Both the position numbers and the translations under genes were made by a program. From positions 1-20,967 of the forward strand of contig JADFYC010000017.1 in NCBI GenBank assembly GCA_015233295.1: DNA of 20,967 nt. Direction: 5' to 3'. Every line of letters begins with the position of its first letter. Positions within the stretch are counted from its first letter, which is position 1. Below the pieces are notes generated by a model, which was not told the origin of the DNA, did no database searches, and saw only the letters and a list, made by a program, of their open reading frames with translations. The DNA is from Deltaproteobacteria bacterium. Its GTDB lineage: Bacteria; Desulfobacterota; JADFXK01. Positions 6,185 to 15,555 of the stretch are shown piece by piece.

Positions 6185-7663
6185 TCAAGCCGGAATTGAC
6201 GGGAATCGTTTTTCTTTGGCCAGCCGGTAAATCCGTTCATAGGTCGCGGCTGCCCGGTCCCAGGCGTACTGCCCGGCCATGGCGGTCAGCATCAACTTCT
6301 GCCAGACGTCCTTATCTTCTTCATACACGGACAATGCCCAGACGACGGTATTGTAGATGGCGTCGGGAGTCAGATCAAAAAATTTGAATCCCCACCCGGT
6401 GCCGGTCAGAGGATCATAATTCTCCACGGTGTCATCCAGTCCGCCGGTAGCCCGGACAATCGGCAAGGTCCCGTAGCGGAGACTGTAGATCTGGTTCAGG
6501 CCGCAAGGCTCGTAACGTGACGGCATTAAAAACATGTCTGACCCGGCCTCTACCAAATGGGCCACGGAGTTGTCATAGATCATCTTAACGCCGAGCCTTT
6601 CGGGATAAACGGCCGCGAAGAAATTCATATCGCGTTCATAACGGGGTTCCCCCGTCCCGATAACAGCCAACTGGATATCCAACTTTAGCAACCGGTCCAT
6701 CGTGGCCATCAGCACATCCGTCCCTTTTTGGAAAACCAGCCGGGAAACCATCCCAATCAAGGGAACGTCCGGATTCACGGGCAGCCCAAAACATTCTTGG
6801 AGGGCGGCCTTGCACACCGCCTTGCCGGTCAAGTCATCCGCCGAATACTTCTGCGGGATGTAGGGATCAACCTCAGGGTTCCAATCATCATAATCAACAC
6901 CATTGATCACCCCATAGATGTCCCTGCTCCGCTCCCTCAATAGGCTGTCAAGCAAGTAGCCGAACTCAGGGGTTTGAATCTCGGTTCCGTATTTCTTACT
7001 GACCGTGGTGATCAGGTCGGCGTAAACCAGTCCGGCTTTGAGGAAGTTGAGGCAATCATAATACTCCAAATCTATCGATGTGAAATGGTCCCAACCCAAC
7101 TGGGTCCAATAGAGATTACTCTTATGAAAAATCCCCTGGTACCCCATATTATGAATGGTCATGATCGAGGCAGTGTTCTTGAAGGTGTCGTCATGCAGAT
7201 AATGGGTCTTTAAAAATACCGGCACAAAGCCTGCCTGCCAGTCATTGCAGTGAATGATGTCCGGTTCCAAATGCAACGCCTTAATTAACTGCAACGCAGC
7301 TCGAGAGAAAAAAATGAACCTTTGAGCGTTATCGGGATACTCCGCCCAGTATTCATGATAGATCCCCGGCCGGCCGAAATAGATATCATGCTCGATAAAG
7401 TAAACCGTCAGACCGATTTCTCGCTCGGCCCAGAGCACGGAACACCAGTCTTCGCTCGACCCCATGGGGACGCCCAGACAATCCACCGCGGTTTGCAGCG
7501 GATGCGGCGTAGTGTCAATATGACGTCGATAATAAGGCAAAATAACCGTAACCTGATGTCCGCGTCTGGACAATTCCAGGCTGAGGCCGTCCACCACATC
7601 GGCCAAACCACCGGTCTTCACAAAAGGCCAGTATTCAGGCGCCACCTGAACAATATTCATCAT
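6185..7663 (-). CDS. glgA: ADP-glucose glycogen (starch) synthase, GT5
   Basis: 492-residue GT-B glycosyltransferase that adds glucose from ADP-glucose to growing alpha-1,4-glucan in the cytoplasm. Diagnostic motifs are all present: K-T-G-G-L-A-D-V at 16-23 (ADP-glucose binding), H-N-M-G-Y-Q-G at 171-177, I-G-M-V-S-R-L at 303-309, P-S-R-Y-E-P-C-G-L-N-Q at 381-391 (with the conserved acidic E385) and A-T-G-G-L-D-D-T-V at 405-413. Length is normal for the family. The first ATG overlaps the stop of the upstream GH57 gene (TAATG); the second ATG, 3 bp later, is better spaced from AAGGA and removes one residue. Adjacency to a GH57 glucan enzyme fits glycogen synthesis and remodelling. Confidence 0.95.
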   Translation of the reverse strand: MMNIVQVAPEYWPFVKTGGLADVVDGLSLELSRRGHQVTVILPYYRRHIDTTPHPLQTAVDCLGVPMGSSEDWCSVLWAEREIGLTVYFIEHDIYFGRPGIYHEYWAEYPDNAQRFIFFSRAALQLIKALHLEPDIIHCNDWQAGFVPVFLKTHYLHDDTFKNTASIMTIHNMGYQGIFHKSNLYWTQLGWDHFTSIDLEYYDCLNFLKAGLVYADLITTVSKKYGTEIQTPEFGYLLDSLLRERSRDIYGVINGVDYDDWNPEVDPYIPQKYSADDLTGKAVCKAALQECFGLPVNPDVPLIGMVSRLVFQKGTDVLMATMDRLLKLDIQLAVIGTGEPRYERDMNFFAAVYPERLGVKMIYDNSVAHLVEAGSDMFLMPSRYEPCGLNQIYSLRYGTLPIVRATGGLDDTVENYDPLTGTGWGFKFFDLTPDAIYNTVVWALSVYEEDKDVWQKLMLTAMAGQYAWDRAAATYERIYRLAKEKRFPSIPA

Positions 7664-10110
7664 TATTCCTTTTCATCAACCAGCAAAAAACCTAACCTGT
7701 GGCCTAGTCCGGAAAAACTCCTATCTGCCTCGGGTGATGGCGGCAGCGGTTGGATTGCCCCGCCACTCTTCTCCAATCTGATCATCGCCCGGCGATAAAA
7801 ATTTTGAATTCGCCAATAGTTAAGTTCAACGTTAAGTCCTCCGGCCAAATCCAACACCCGATGGATATCTTCCACCATGGCAAGGTCAAGCGGGGGTTTC
7901 AAATCTTCCAGACACCTTTCGCAGACTTCAGTCAGGCTCTTGCCCAATCTGAAGAGATGCCTTCCTGGTCCCCAAGGTTTCAATTCTTCATTGGCCGCCT
8001 CGATATTGCTCCAATCCAGCCTCCCCGTCCCTTTGGGAGCATTCATGAATTCATTTAATCGGTATGCCAAATCGTCGACATAAACAGCCCCGGCAATAGA
8101 AACAAAATATTCGGGAACTGGGACATCCAGGTTTTTCAAAAACGCCATTAAGTCTTTGTTCTGGATATAGAGTTGTCGGAATGTTTCCTTGAGTTCTTCA
8201 AAGTCTTGTAAGGCAATTTTGAGCACCGCTCTTCGTCTAGGCCCGACGGGCATCCGGCCCAGGGACATGACTGGAGATTTGAAAAAGGCTTCCATCCGGT
8301 TTTCCAAGACACTGAAGGACAAAGTTTTAAAAGGCTCAATAAGGGAATCTTTTAAGGCTTTAAACTGCCTTTCAGGCGTTACCCGGCAAGTGTGGCAGGT
8401 TATTTCATGGCCGCCTTGGTAAACGGCGGCGTACAAGAGTCTGTGTTTATCGATGGTTCGACGATCAGTTATGGCCACCTGCCCCAAAGATAGAACCGCC
8501 CCGGCGTTTTCCCGCCGCATATGTTCTTCCTTTTTTATGTCAAAACAGTACAGCCGATCACCATTGCCCAGGCCCTCTAAAACCGTCTCAATGGCAAACT
8601 GGCCGGCCACCTCTTCAGGATCGACGCGATGGGGGGCTACCAATTTTTCATCAACATCCCGACCAGTCCCGTAAGCGGGATCATTTGACGGCGCCTGGGC
8701 CAGGCCGGCCAAAAATTCCTCTCGAAGTCCTTTAGCCCCAAAGCCTTCAGCCAGATCAATGGACCGGTCGGCATACGCGATGACCTGGGATGACTCAAGC
8801 CCGGCGATGTCGTCAAAAAACCACCCACAACTGGTGTACATATACATGGCATACCGCTGCATCTCGAGTAGAGACAGCGCTGCGGTGAAATCGGCTTCGG
8901 TCAGATTCTTGCCCGTGACTCTATTGAGAAAAGTAGTTTGAACCGAGTTAGACGGAGTAAGCAAGCAAGTAATGTATTCATTTCGGACCTTCCAGGGATC
9001 TCGAAAATACTTGCGGCCCTCCTGTTCAAAAATAGTATCTAACCTTCTTTTCAACCAGTCCATGGCCTCTCTGAGGGGCCGCCGCCATTTCTGATGATAT
9101 TGTCCATTGAACTTACATCCACAATCTTCCGACCAGCGTCCCAGGCCATGGGCGCAACTCCAGGAGGTGTTCTCCTCTATTTCCACTTCATATTGGGGCG
9201 GAAACTTGGCTAGAAATTGGCCGAAGTTGGTCAGGGTCAGTTCCTTATTCTTCAGAGCTAAATGAATGGCATAGGCCAGGGCCATCTCACCAAACTTGTG
9301 ATGGTGGCCATAGGTCTCACCGTCGGTGGCTAGGCAGAGCAAAGCCGGGCCCTTACCTTGAATAGGGGCGAAATGTTCCATCATCCGGCCTAAATAATGA
9401 CAACCCGATTCCAGTAGACGGTTGAAGGCCACATCGCGGGAAATACTCCCGTGGTAAAAGAAGATATTGATTACCTTACCGTCGCCCAAACGGCATAAGA
9501 ATGGTCTGGAAATATCAACCGAACCATCGGAAACGTCTTCCCACACGGTGGAACCCAACCGTCGCACCCGCCGGGCCTGGTGCGGGGCCAGGATGGTGTA
9601 GGCAATTCCCGCCCCGGCCAAAACCCTCAACGTCGCGTTATCCACCGCCGTTTCGGCCAGCCACATTCCCTCCGGCGCCCGGCCGAAACGATATCTGAAA
9701 TCCTCAATTCCCCAAACTACTTGGGTTATCTTGTCCTGTTGCGTGGCCAGCGGCATGATGATGTGGTTGTACACCTGGGCGACGGCATTGCCGTGTCCGC
9801 CAAATCTCTTGATAGACACCGCATCGGCCCGAATAATGTCTTCGTACACATCAGGATGAAACTTAGCCATCCAAGAAAGCAGCGTGGGGCCAAAATTGAA
9901 ACTTATATATTCATAATTGTTAATTATTTTGATAATCCGGTTTCGGTCATCCACGATTCGGGCCATGGCGTTCGGGCCATAACACTCAAAGGTGATCCGC
10001 TCATTCCAGTCATGGTAAGGAGCCGCTGAATCCTGAATCTCCAGATGCTCCACCCAAGGGTTTTCTCTTGGCGGCTGGTAAAAATGACCATGCACAATCA
10101 AATAATTCAT
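7663..10110 (-). CDS. GH57 glycoside hydrolase/glucanotransferase with DUF3536-type C-terminus
   Basis: 815-residue cytoplasmic GH57 protein (no signal peptide). The start at 10110 is chosen because family members begin directly with the M-x-Y-x-x-x-H-G-H-F-Y-Q-P-P segment; a TTG 15 bp upstream adds five residues. GH57 landmarks are H-G-H-F-Y-Q-P-P at 7-14, G-M-W-L-A-E at 148-153 with E153 as probable nucleophile, and A-T-D-G-E-T-Y-G-H-H at 261-270 with D263 as probable acid/base. The long helical C-terminal half corresponds to the DUF3536 region often fused to these domains. GH57 enzymes hydrolyse or transfer alpha-1,4 glucans or make alpha-1,6 branches; the exact activity is undetermined. 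Overlap with glgA implies one transcript and a joint role in glycogen metabolism. Confidence 0.88.
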   Translation of the reverse strand: MNYLIVHGHFYQPPRENPWVEHLEIQDSAAPYHDWNERITFECYGPNAMARIVDDRNRIIKIINNYEYISFNFGPTLLSWMAKFHPDVYEDIIRADAVSIKRFGGHGNAVAQVYNHIIMPLATQQDKITQVVWGIEDFRYRFGRAPEGMWLAETAVDNATLRVLAGAGIAYTILAPHQARRVRRLGSTVWEDVSDGSVDISRPFLCRLGDGKVINIFFYHGSISRDVAFNRLLESGCHYLGRMMEHFAPIQGKGPALLCLATDGETYGHHHKFGEMALAYAIHLALKNKELTLTNFGQFLAKFPPQYEVEIEENTSWSCAHGLGRWSEDCGCKFNGQYHQKWRRPLREAMDWLKRRLDTIFEQEGRKYFRDPWKVRNEYITCLLTPSNSVQTTFLNRVTGKNLTEADFTAALSLLEMQRYAMYMYTSCGWFFDDIAGLESSQVIAYADRSIDLAEGFGAKGLREEFLAGLAQAPSNDPAYGTGRDVDEKLVAPHRVDPEEVAGQFAIETVLEGLGNGDRLYCFDIKKEEHMRRENAGAVLSLGQVAITDRRTIDKHRLLYAAVYQGGHEITCHTCRVTPERQFKALKDSLIEPFKTLSFSVLENRMEAFFKSPVMSLGRMPVGPRRRAVLKIALQDFEELKETFRQLYIQNKDLMAFLKNLDVPVPEYFVSIAGAVYVDDLAYRLNEFMNAPKGTGRLDWSNIEAANEELKPWGPGRHLFRLGKSLTEVCERCLEDLKPPLDLAMVEDIHRVLDLAGGLNVELNYWRIQNFYRRAMIRLEKSGGAIQPLPPSPEADRSFSGLGHRLGFLLVDEKE

Positions 10111-10585
10111 AATCCTTCTCTTCAAGTTCGGGTTCGACCAGGAAGGCCCTGACCAGGCAACCGCGCCGTTTCTTCCGGGTGCCTTCCACGCCAGCGCGCT
10201 TGTTCTTGGGGTCCAGGCAACAACTCAACTATACATAAATGTTTCAAAAAAACATCATAAAAATGTTAATTCCAATGAAAACTTCCCCTTTGGACTATCT
10301 TTGACAGCATATTATGTGCCAAATCCACCTCACCGACCACTATACAAAGTCTGAAAATGAAAAACCGCTGCTTTTTCTCCGTTATGCTTTTTTCGGCATA
10401 GGAATCCCGCTTCGACATCTTCAGCTAGTACATTCACTGCTCATATTGAAGTTTTTTTGGGTTGCAGGCGAACGCCCTAATATGCTAAACAAAGAATGGG
10501 ATGAGCCTACCCGGCCATAAATCCTGATCAAAATTACCAGCAACCGGATATTGAATGAAACCCGAAGGTGGAAGGAGGCACCCTG
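10111..10585. other. Divergent intergenic region
   Basis: This holds the promoters of the minus-strand glucan operon and the plus-strand EF-hand gene. A GC-rich block (10126-10215) gives way to an AT-rich one. In the AT-rich part ATGTT/AACAT half-sites alternate (ATGTTT 10239-10244, AAACAT 10250-10255, ATGTT 10263-10267), possibly an operator. A TTGACA occurs at 10301-10306 without a matching -10. Short frames here look accidental. Confidence 0.35.
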
Positions 10586-10897
10586 ATGAAAAGTTTGCTT
10601 ACTATTTCAATCGTTTTACTAGGAGCTCTAATGCTGAGCAGCGGTCTAACTCTGGGGCAACAACCAGGACCGCCGCCGGGACAAGCAGGCCCGCCCGCCG
10701 CTCCCAAATCACGGTGCCCGGAACTCTTTAAGGTTCTAGATACAAACCACGATGGCAAGGTCACCCTCGATGAATTCAAATCCGCGCACCACCGGGGAGA
10801 TGCGGAACAGACGTTCAAGGCCATGGACACCCAAGGCAAGGGTTACTTGACGCCGGAAGAACTCTGCGGCAAAGGGAAAATGCATCCGGGGCAATAA
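10586..10897 (+). CDS. Small exported EF-hand protein
   Basis: 103 residues. GGAGG lies 7 nt before the ATG at 10586, which is preferred over an in-frame ATG 18 bp upstream. A signal peptide (about residues 1-24, M-K-S-L-L then a hydrophobic core, ending near L-G-Q-Q) and a Pro/Gly-rich linker lead into two EF-hand-like loops. Loop 1 (D52-E63, D-T-N-H-D-G-K-V-T-L-D-E) has all calcium ligands. Loop 2 (D81-E92, D-T-Q-G-K-G-Y-L-T-P-E-E) has Gln and Lys at ligand positions 3 and 5 and probably binds poorly. A role in periplasmic or extracellular calcium binding is inferred; no partner gene is evident. Two cysteines (C44, C94) flank the pair and could form a disulfide. Confidence 0.85.
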   Translation: MKSLLTISIVLLGALMLSSGLTLGQQPGPPPGQAGPPAAPKSRCPELFKVLDTNHDGKVTLDEFKSAHHRGDAEQTFKAMDTQGKGYLTPEELCGKGKMHPGQ

Positions 10898-11006
10898 AAT
10901 ATCGATTCCCCAGTTCCGACATTTTGCCCGATCATGACTTGTTATTTTGGCACTATTAAGTTACCTGATACTCCTTACCGGTTGCGATTGTTCTAATCAT
11001 GCACCC

Positions 11007-11075
11007 GGCAACGAGTAATCTGTAACCAGCCACCAGCGACAAGTAACCAGCAACAAGAATCAAGCAACCAGAAAC
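11007..11075 (+). repeat. Degenerate heptamer array in the 5' leader of the HdrA-like gene
   Basis: About ten consecutive heptamers on the plus strand: GGCAACG, AGTAATC, TGTAACC, AGCCACC, AGCGACA, AGTAACC, AGCAACA, AGAATCA, AGCAACC, AGAAACG. The array ends about 20 bp before the start codon of the large HdrA-like gene, so it is probably transcribed. Same class as at 421-571 and 1645-1681. Its minus strand reads as a spurious L-L-V-A-G-type peptide. Confidence 0.75.
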
Positions 11076-11095
11076 GATAAGAAAAAGGGAAGATC

Positions 11096-14000
11096 ATGGT
11101 TCCAGCTACCCGGACACCCGAGTCAAAGCCAAAGCAAGAATCTGCCGTTACCCCTAAATCAAATGCCGTGCTGGTCATTGGCGGTGGCGTGGCCGGCCTC
11201 AAGGCGGCGACAAATCTGGCCCAAGCCGGGATATCGGTCATATTGACCGAACAAACGCCGGCTATCGGCGGGTATCTGCATCAACTCGACCGCACCTTCC
11301 CGACAAACAATTGTGACATCTGCACCCTGGCCCCGGACCTGGAGCGGCATACCCGGGAGGCAGCCATAAAGATAATGACCATGACAGAAGTCAAAGGGGT
11401 GGTTGGTGAGCCGGGCGCTTTCTCCGCCTATCTGGCTACGGTTCCCAGATACATCAACTTGGACAACTGCACGGCCTGCGGCAAGTGCTTATCCGTTTGC
11501 CCGGAAAAAGCCGTCCGGTTAAGCCCTGGTTTTGATCTCCGGGCGGAGACCTGTCTGCGTTATCCCCGGTCTATCCCAATGGCCTATTCCATTGACATGA
11601 AACGATGCACCAAATGTGGTTTGTGTGTAGACGCCTGTCCCGTATCGGCCATAGATTTGGCGGAAACACCCCAGGAGACCAAGGTGCAAGTGGGGTCGGT
11701 TATCCTGGCCTGTGGGGGAGAGTTGTTTAATCCCGGTCCGATCAGCGCATATGGCTACGGCCGCCTGGCTAATGTGGTCACCGGCCTGGAATTTGAACAA
11801 CTGTTGACTGCTTCAGGGCCCACCCAAGGTCGGTTGATCCGGCCGTCCGACCAAAAACTACCGGGCAAGGTGGCCTGGATTCAATGCGTCGGGTCAAGAA
11901 ACTTCCATCCCGCAGGGAACAGCTATTGTTCCAGTGTTTGCTGTATGTATGCCGTTAAGGAGGCTACGCTGGCCCGAGAGCGGTGCCTCCCGGATTTGGC
12001 CACTACCATTTTCTATATGGACATGCGGACATGCGGCAAAGGTTATGAAGCCTACTACCGTCAGGCGGAAGAAAAGCATCACATCCGGTTCATCAGAGCC
12101 CGTCCCGGAGCCATTGAGGAGGATGACCTGACCAAGGATCTAAGCATCACCTATGAGGATGACGCCGGTGATTTGGCCACCGAGACCTTCGACATGGTGG
12201 TGCTGGCCAACGGCTTTCAATCGGCCCCGCATTTTGCGGCACTGGCCAAGAACTTAGGTGTGAGCTTAGACAGCCACGGTTTTGTCGAGACAAACCTTCT
12301 GGCCCAAACAGCCTCATCCCGGCCGGGAATCTATGTATGCGGCGTGGCCCAAAGCCCGAAGGACATCCCGGAATCAATAGTCCAGGCGGCCGCGGCGGCT
12401 TGTCAGGCGGCCCGGCACATGCCGACCCCACATGAGCTTCCACCTTCTGATAAAAATCCGGTCTCGGAACGGGGTGTCAACGGTGAACCGCCCCGGGTGG
12501 GCGTGTTCGTCTGTGAATGCGCGGGTGAGATCAATGACGTGATCGACACCGTGGCCCTGTATGATTATGCCCGAAAATTGCCCCAGGTGGTGGCCGGAAG
12601 CGTCTTGACCTTCGGTTGCTCCCCGGATGGTCTGCAAATCATCGCCGAAGTCATTGCCAAAAGCGACCTCAACCGCGTCGTCCTGGCCGCCTGTTCACCC
12701 CGGTCTTATGGACCTCTGTTCAAAAATGTCTTGCGCCAGGCCGGAATAAACAACAATTTTATTGAACTAGCCAATATTCGGGAGCAAGCGGCCTGGGTCG
12801 ATATGGAAGACAAGCCGGCTACCTCCCAGAAGGCTAAGGATTTGCTCAGGATGGCCGTAGCCAGGGTGTCTCAGGCCATCCCGGTCACCCACCAGACACG
12901 GCGGATAGCCCAAAACGCCTTGGTAGTCGGCGGAGGACCGGCTGGGATGAACGCGGCCTTGAGTTTGGCCGATCTGGGCATTCAAGTCTATTTGGTGGAG
13001 AAGTCAGACAAATTGGGTGGTCAGGCCGGAATGATTCTACGCAGCCTGGCCGGGGACGACATCCAGAAGTATTTAACTAAATTGATTGACCGGGTTGAGT
13101 CCCATGATCGGATCAAGGTTTACCCCGAGGCCCGGGTGGTCCAATTCGCTGGTGAATCTGGTACCTTCAGGTCTGTTATCGAGACTGACGACACCGGCCG
13201 GGTAGTTCTCGAACATGGGGCCGTCATTATCGCCAGCGGCGCTCAACCAAAACGTCCCTCCGGCTACCGTTACGACCAATCACCGGCCGTGCTCACCCAG
13301 ATGGAGTTGGAAGACATCCTGATCAATCAGCCCGACCGAGCCGGTCAGTTGCACCATGTGGTCATGATCCAGTGCGCCGATTCCCGTACCCCGGAAGACC
13401 CGGATTGTAATCGCATTTGTTGCACCAAGGCCGTCAAAAACGCTCTTTTACTTAAGCAACTTAATCCCCAAGCCCGGATCATGGTCCTCAACCGGGACAT
13501 CCGGACCTATGGCTTTTATGAAGACTACTATCAGGCAGCCAGAGAACAAGGGGTCTTGTTCGTTCATTATACCCCAGACCAAAAGCCCGAGGTCCTCCCA
13601 TTCGGCGACAAAGTGCTGGTCACCTTCCGGGACACCATTCTGGGCCGGGACATCATAATTGAAGCCGACGTCCTCGCCCTGAGTGTCGGGATGAAACCTC
13701 AACTGGAAAACATGGACGAATTAACCGGGGTGTTCCGCCTGCCCCTAACGGCTGAGGGATATTTCCTGGAAGATCATATCAAACTTCGGCCGGTGCAATT
13801 GCCCCATCCCGGCATGTTTGTCTGCGGCACAGCCCATTCTCCCAAGGACATCGGCGAAAGCATCACCCAGGCCCTGGCGGCCGCGGGCGAAGCCTATGCA
13901 TTATTGGCCGAAGGGATCGTGGAAGAAGTGACCGGCCCGGCCTACGTCACTCCGGGCTTGTGCGCCGCCTGCCTGACCTGTGTCCGCGCCTGTCCTTACC

Positions 14001-14155
14001 ATGTGCCCTACATCCGGGAGGGTGCCTCGTACATCGACCCGGCCGAATGCCGCGGCTGCGGCGTCTGCGTCACCGAATGCCCGGCCAAAGCCATCCAACT
14101 GCCGTCTTTGACCGATGACCAATTGACGGCTCAAGTCGAGGCGCTGTTGGAATGA
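11096..14155 (+). CDS. Double-FAD HdrA-like iron-sulfur flavoprotein
   Basis: 1019 residues, related to heterodisulfide reductase subunit A and QmoA/QmoB. Order: FAD domain 1 (G-G-G-V-A-G-L at 29-35); C73-x2-C76; two 4Fe-4S ferredoxin motifs inserted at C125/128/131/135 and C171/174/177/181; C-V-G-S-R at 264-268 with C278...C282-C283. Then the HdrA N-terminal-like module, with V-C-E-C at 472-475, C508 and A-A-C-S-P-R at 531-536. Then FAD domain 2 (G-G-G-P-A-G-M at 612-618), with C760 and C771...C775-C776 repeating the CxxxCC feature. The C-terminal ferredoxin has C956/959/962/966 and C985/988/991/995. Such proteins channel electrons between clusters, often by flavin-based bifurcation. No HdrBC, MvhD, FlxABCD or hydrogenase gene adjoins it, so its redox partners are unknown. 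AGGGA precedes the start. It is cytoplasmic, with no membrane segment. Confidence 0.9.
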   Translation: MVPATRTPESKPKQESAVTPKSNAVLVIGGGVAGLKAATNLAQAGISVILTEQTPAIGGYLHQLDRTFPTNNCDICTLAPDLERHTREAAIKIMTMTEVKGVVGEPGAFSAYLATVPRYINLDNCTACGKCLSVCPEKAVRLSPGFDLRAETCLRYPRSIPMAYSIDMKRCTKCGLCVDACPVSAIDLAETPQETKVQVGSVILACGGELFNPGPISAYGYGRLANVVTGLEFEQLLTASGPTQGRLIRPSDQKLPGKVAWIQCVGSRNFHPAGNSYCSSVCCMYAVKEATLARERCLPDLATTIFYMDMRTCGKGYEAYYRQAEEKHHIRFIRARPGAIEEDDLTKDLSITYEDDAGDLATETFDMVVLANGFQSAPHFAALAKNLGVSLDSHGFVETNLLAQTASSRPGIYVCGVAQSPKDIPESIVQAAAAACQAARHMPTPHELPPSDKNPVSERGVNGEPPRVGVFVCECAGEINDVIDTVALYDYARKLPQVVAGSVLTFGCSPDGLQIIAEVIAKSDLNRVVLAACSPRSYGPLFKNVLRQAGINNNFIELANIREQAAWVDMEDKPATSQKAKDLLRMAVARVSQAIPVTHQTRRIAQNALVVGGGPAGMNAALSLADLGIQVYLVEKSDKLGGQAGMILRSLAGDDIQKYLTKLIDRVESHDRIKVYPEARVVQFAGESGTFRSVIETDDTGRVVLEHGAVIIASGAQPKRPSGYRYDQSPAVLTQMELEDILINQPDRAGQLHHVVMIQCADSRTPEDPDCNRICCTKAVKNALLLKQLNPQARIMVLNRDIRTYGFYEDYYQAAREQGVLFVHYTPDQKPEVLPFGDKVLVTFRDTILGRDIIIEADVLALSVGMKPQLENMDELTGVFRLPLTAEGYFLEDHIKLRPVQLPHPGMFVCGTAHSPKDIGESITQALAAAGEAYALLAEGIVEEVTGPAYVTPGLCAACLTCVRACPYHVPYIREGASYIDPAECRGCGVCVTECPAKAIQLPSLTDDQLTAQVEALLE

Positions 14156-14210
14156 TACCCTAACAGGTTATCGTCGCATGGGTGATTCCGGCCAGAAAGT
14201 TGAGGATCAA

Positions 14211-15542
14211 ATGAAAAAGAAAACCGCCGGCAGCAAAAAAGCCGCAAAAGGACCGGACGGCATCACGGCCATTACCGTGGGCGGCTTTAAATCCATTGTT
14301 GAGCCGACTCGGATCGAAATTCGGCCCCTAACCATATTGGCCGGAGCCAACAGTTCCGGTAAATCAAGTATCATGCAGCCGTTGCTCCTACTCAAGCAAA
14401 CCTTGGAGGCCAGCTTCGATCCCGGCCCGCTGCTGTTGGATGGTCCCAATGTGAGGTTCACTTCAGTGGATCAATTGTTGTCTAAAGGCACAAAAGGAAC
14501 TATCACACACACCTTTCATGTCGGAATTGAAACTGGCGATTTTTCAATCAGCTTTCATTTCGAGAAAAAAAGGAACAAACGCGGTTTTATCATTCAACGT
14601 CTGGAGTATGTCAGTGAGGATAACAAAATTGTAGTACGACCCGACATGAAAATTGAAGAGACATTATCGCTTGTTCCTCAAAAACTCAGAAAAATATACG
14701 AAGATTTGAAACAGAATGAAAAAAAGACTCCAAAGTGGTCAATAGCACGAAATCGGTTCTTTCTGGGAATCATCTTAGCGTCTGAGAATAAGAAGGGGGC
14801 TGTCTCACCTCTCGCCATCTTAGCCCCCGACAGGATAATTGAACCATATATCAGTCGCCTGATTCATCTTCCTGGCTTACGAGGAAATCCAGAACGAGCA
14901 TATCCATCAGCAGTTTTCATGACAAGCTTTCCCGGCACCTTTGAACATTACGCCGCCAGCGTCATCGCGAACTGGGAGGAAGTTAGAGATGATAAATTAT
15001 CTCAGTTAGCAACCTGGTTAGAAACGTTAGGGCTAACTTGGGGGATAGAGGCCAAATACATAGATGACACCCGGATCGAATTGCGGGTCGGGAGATCGCC
15101 CAAAAGAACTAGAGCTAGCCGCAAAGATATGGTTAGCCTGGCCGATGTAGGATTTGGAGTCTCACAGGTTTTGCCGGTACTGGTGGCATTGTTAGAGGCG
15201 GAGCCGGGACAAATGGTTTATCTGGAGCAGCCTGAGATCCATCTCCATCCCCGAGCGAAGAAGGCTATGGCCCAGATACTGGTGGAGGCGGCCAAACGCG
15301 GCGTCCGGATTGTAGCCGAAACCCACAGCTCACTGCTGTTGAGGGGGATTCAAACCCTGGTAGCCAAGGGCGAGATAGACCCGGAAATGATAAAGCTCCA
15401 CTGGTTCCAACGGAATCACGATGATGGGATGACCACTGTGACCAGCGCGGACATGAAGAAAGATGGGGCCGTAGGCGATTGGCCGGTTGACTTTACCAAC
15501 GTGATTATAGAGACGGAAAATGAATATCTAAACGCTTCCTAA
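14211..15542 (+). CDS. RecF/OLD-like AAA ATPase (AAA_21/DUF3696-like)
   Basis: 443 residues. ATG 14211 is chosen because GAGG lies 5 nt upstream; the in-frame ATG at 14178 has no ribosome site. N-terminal G-G-F-K-S-I leads to Walker A G-A-N-S-S-G-K-S (45-52). Next come an L-P-G-L-R-G-N-P-E-R-x-Y-P segment (220-232) typical of this ATPase group, a signature-like L-A-D-V-G-F-G-V-S-Q (310-319), Walker B V-Y-L-E-Q-P-E-I-H-L-H-P (336-347) and an E-T-H-S-S (370-374) switch. The C-terminus has a D-W-P-x-D-F motif like DUF3696. No nuclease (TOPRIM) domain is fused. A PIN-like gene follows 13 bp downstream. Such ATPase plus effector pairs (Septu, PARIS, Gabija) act in phage defence; that role here is inferred. 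Confidence 0.85.
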   Translation: MKKKTAGSKKAAKGPDGITAITVGGFKSIVEPTRIEIRPLTILAGANSSGKSSIMQPLLLLKQTLEASFDPGPLLLDGPNVRFTSVDQLLSKGTKGTITHTFHVGIETGDFSISFHFEKKRNKRGFIIQRLEYVSEDNKIVVRPDMKIEETLSLVPQKLRKIYEDLKQNEKKTPKWSIARNRFFLGIILASENKKGAVSPLAILAPDRIIEPYISRLIHLPGLRGNPERAYPSAVFMTSFPGTFEHYAASVIANWEEVRDDKLSQLATWLETLGLTWGIEAKYIDDTRIELRVGRSPKRTRASRKDMVSLADVGFGVSQVLPVLVALLEAEPGQMVYLEQPEIHLHPRAKKAMAQILVEAAKRGVRIVAETHSSLLLRGIQTLVAKGEIDPEMIKLHWFQRNHDDGMTTVTSADMKKDGAVGDWPVDFTNVIIETENEYLNAS

Positions 15543-15555
15543 GGATAATAGATAG

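Noticed and set aside
10126..10213. Open GC-rich frames just upstream of the GH57 gene
   Set aside because: Two minus-strand frames stay open here, one in phase with GH57, but neither has a supported start. The GH57 family begins at the HGHFYQPP segment.
10314..10520. 68-codon plus-strand frame before the EF-hand gene
   Set aside because: No ribosome site, no recognisable motif and odd composition; treated as chance.
10993..11241. 82-codon minus-strand frame ending in L-L-V-A-G repeats
   Set aside because: Its C-terminal part is the translation of the heptamer array and the rest is antisense to the HdrA-like start; a typical spurious prediction.
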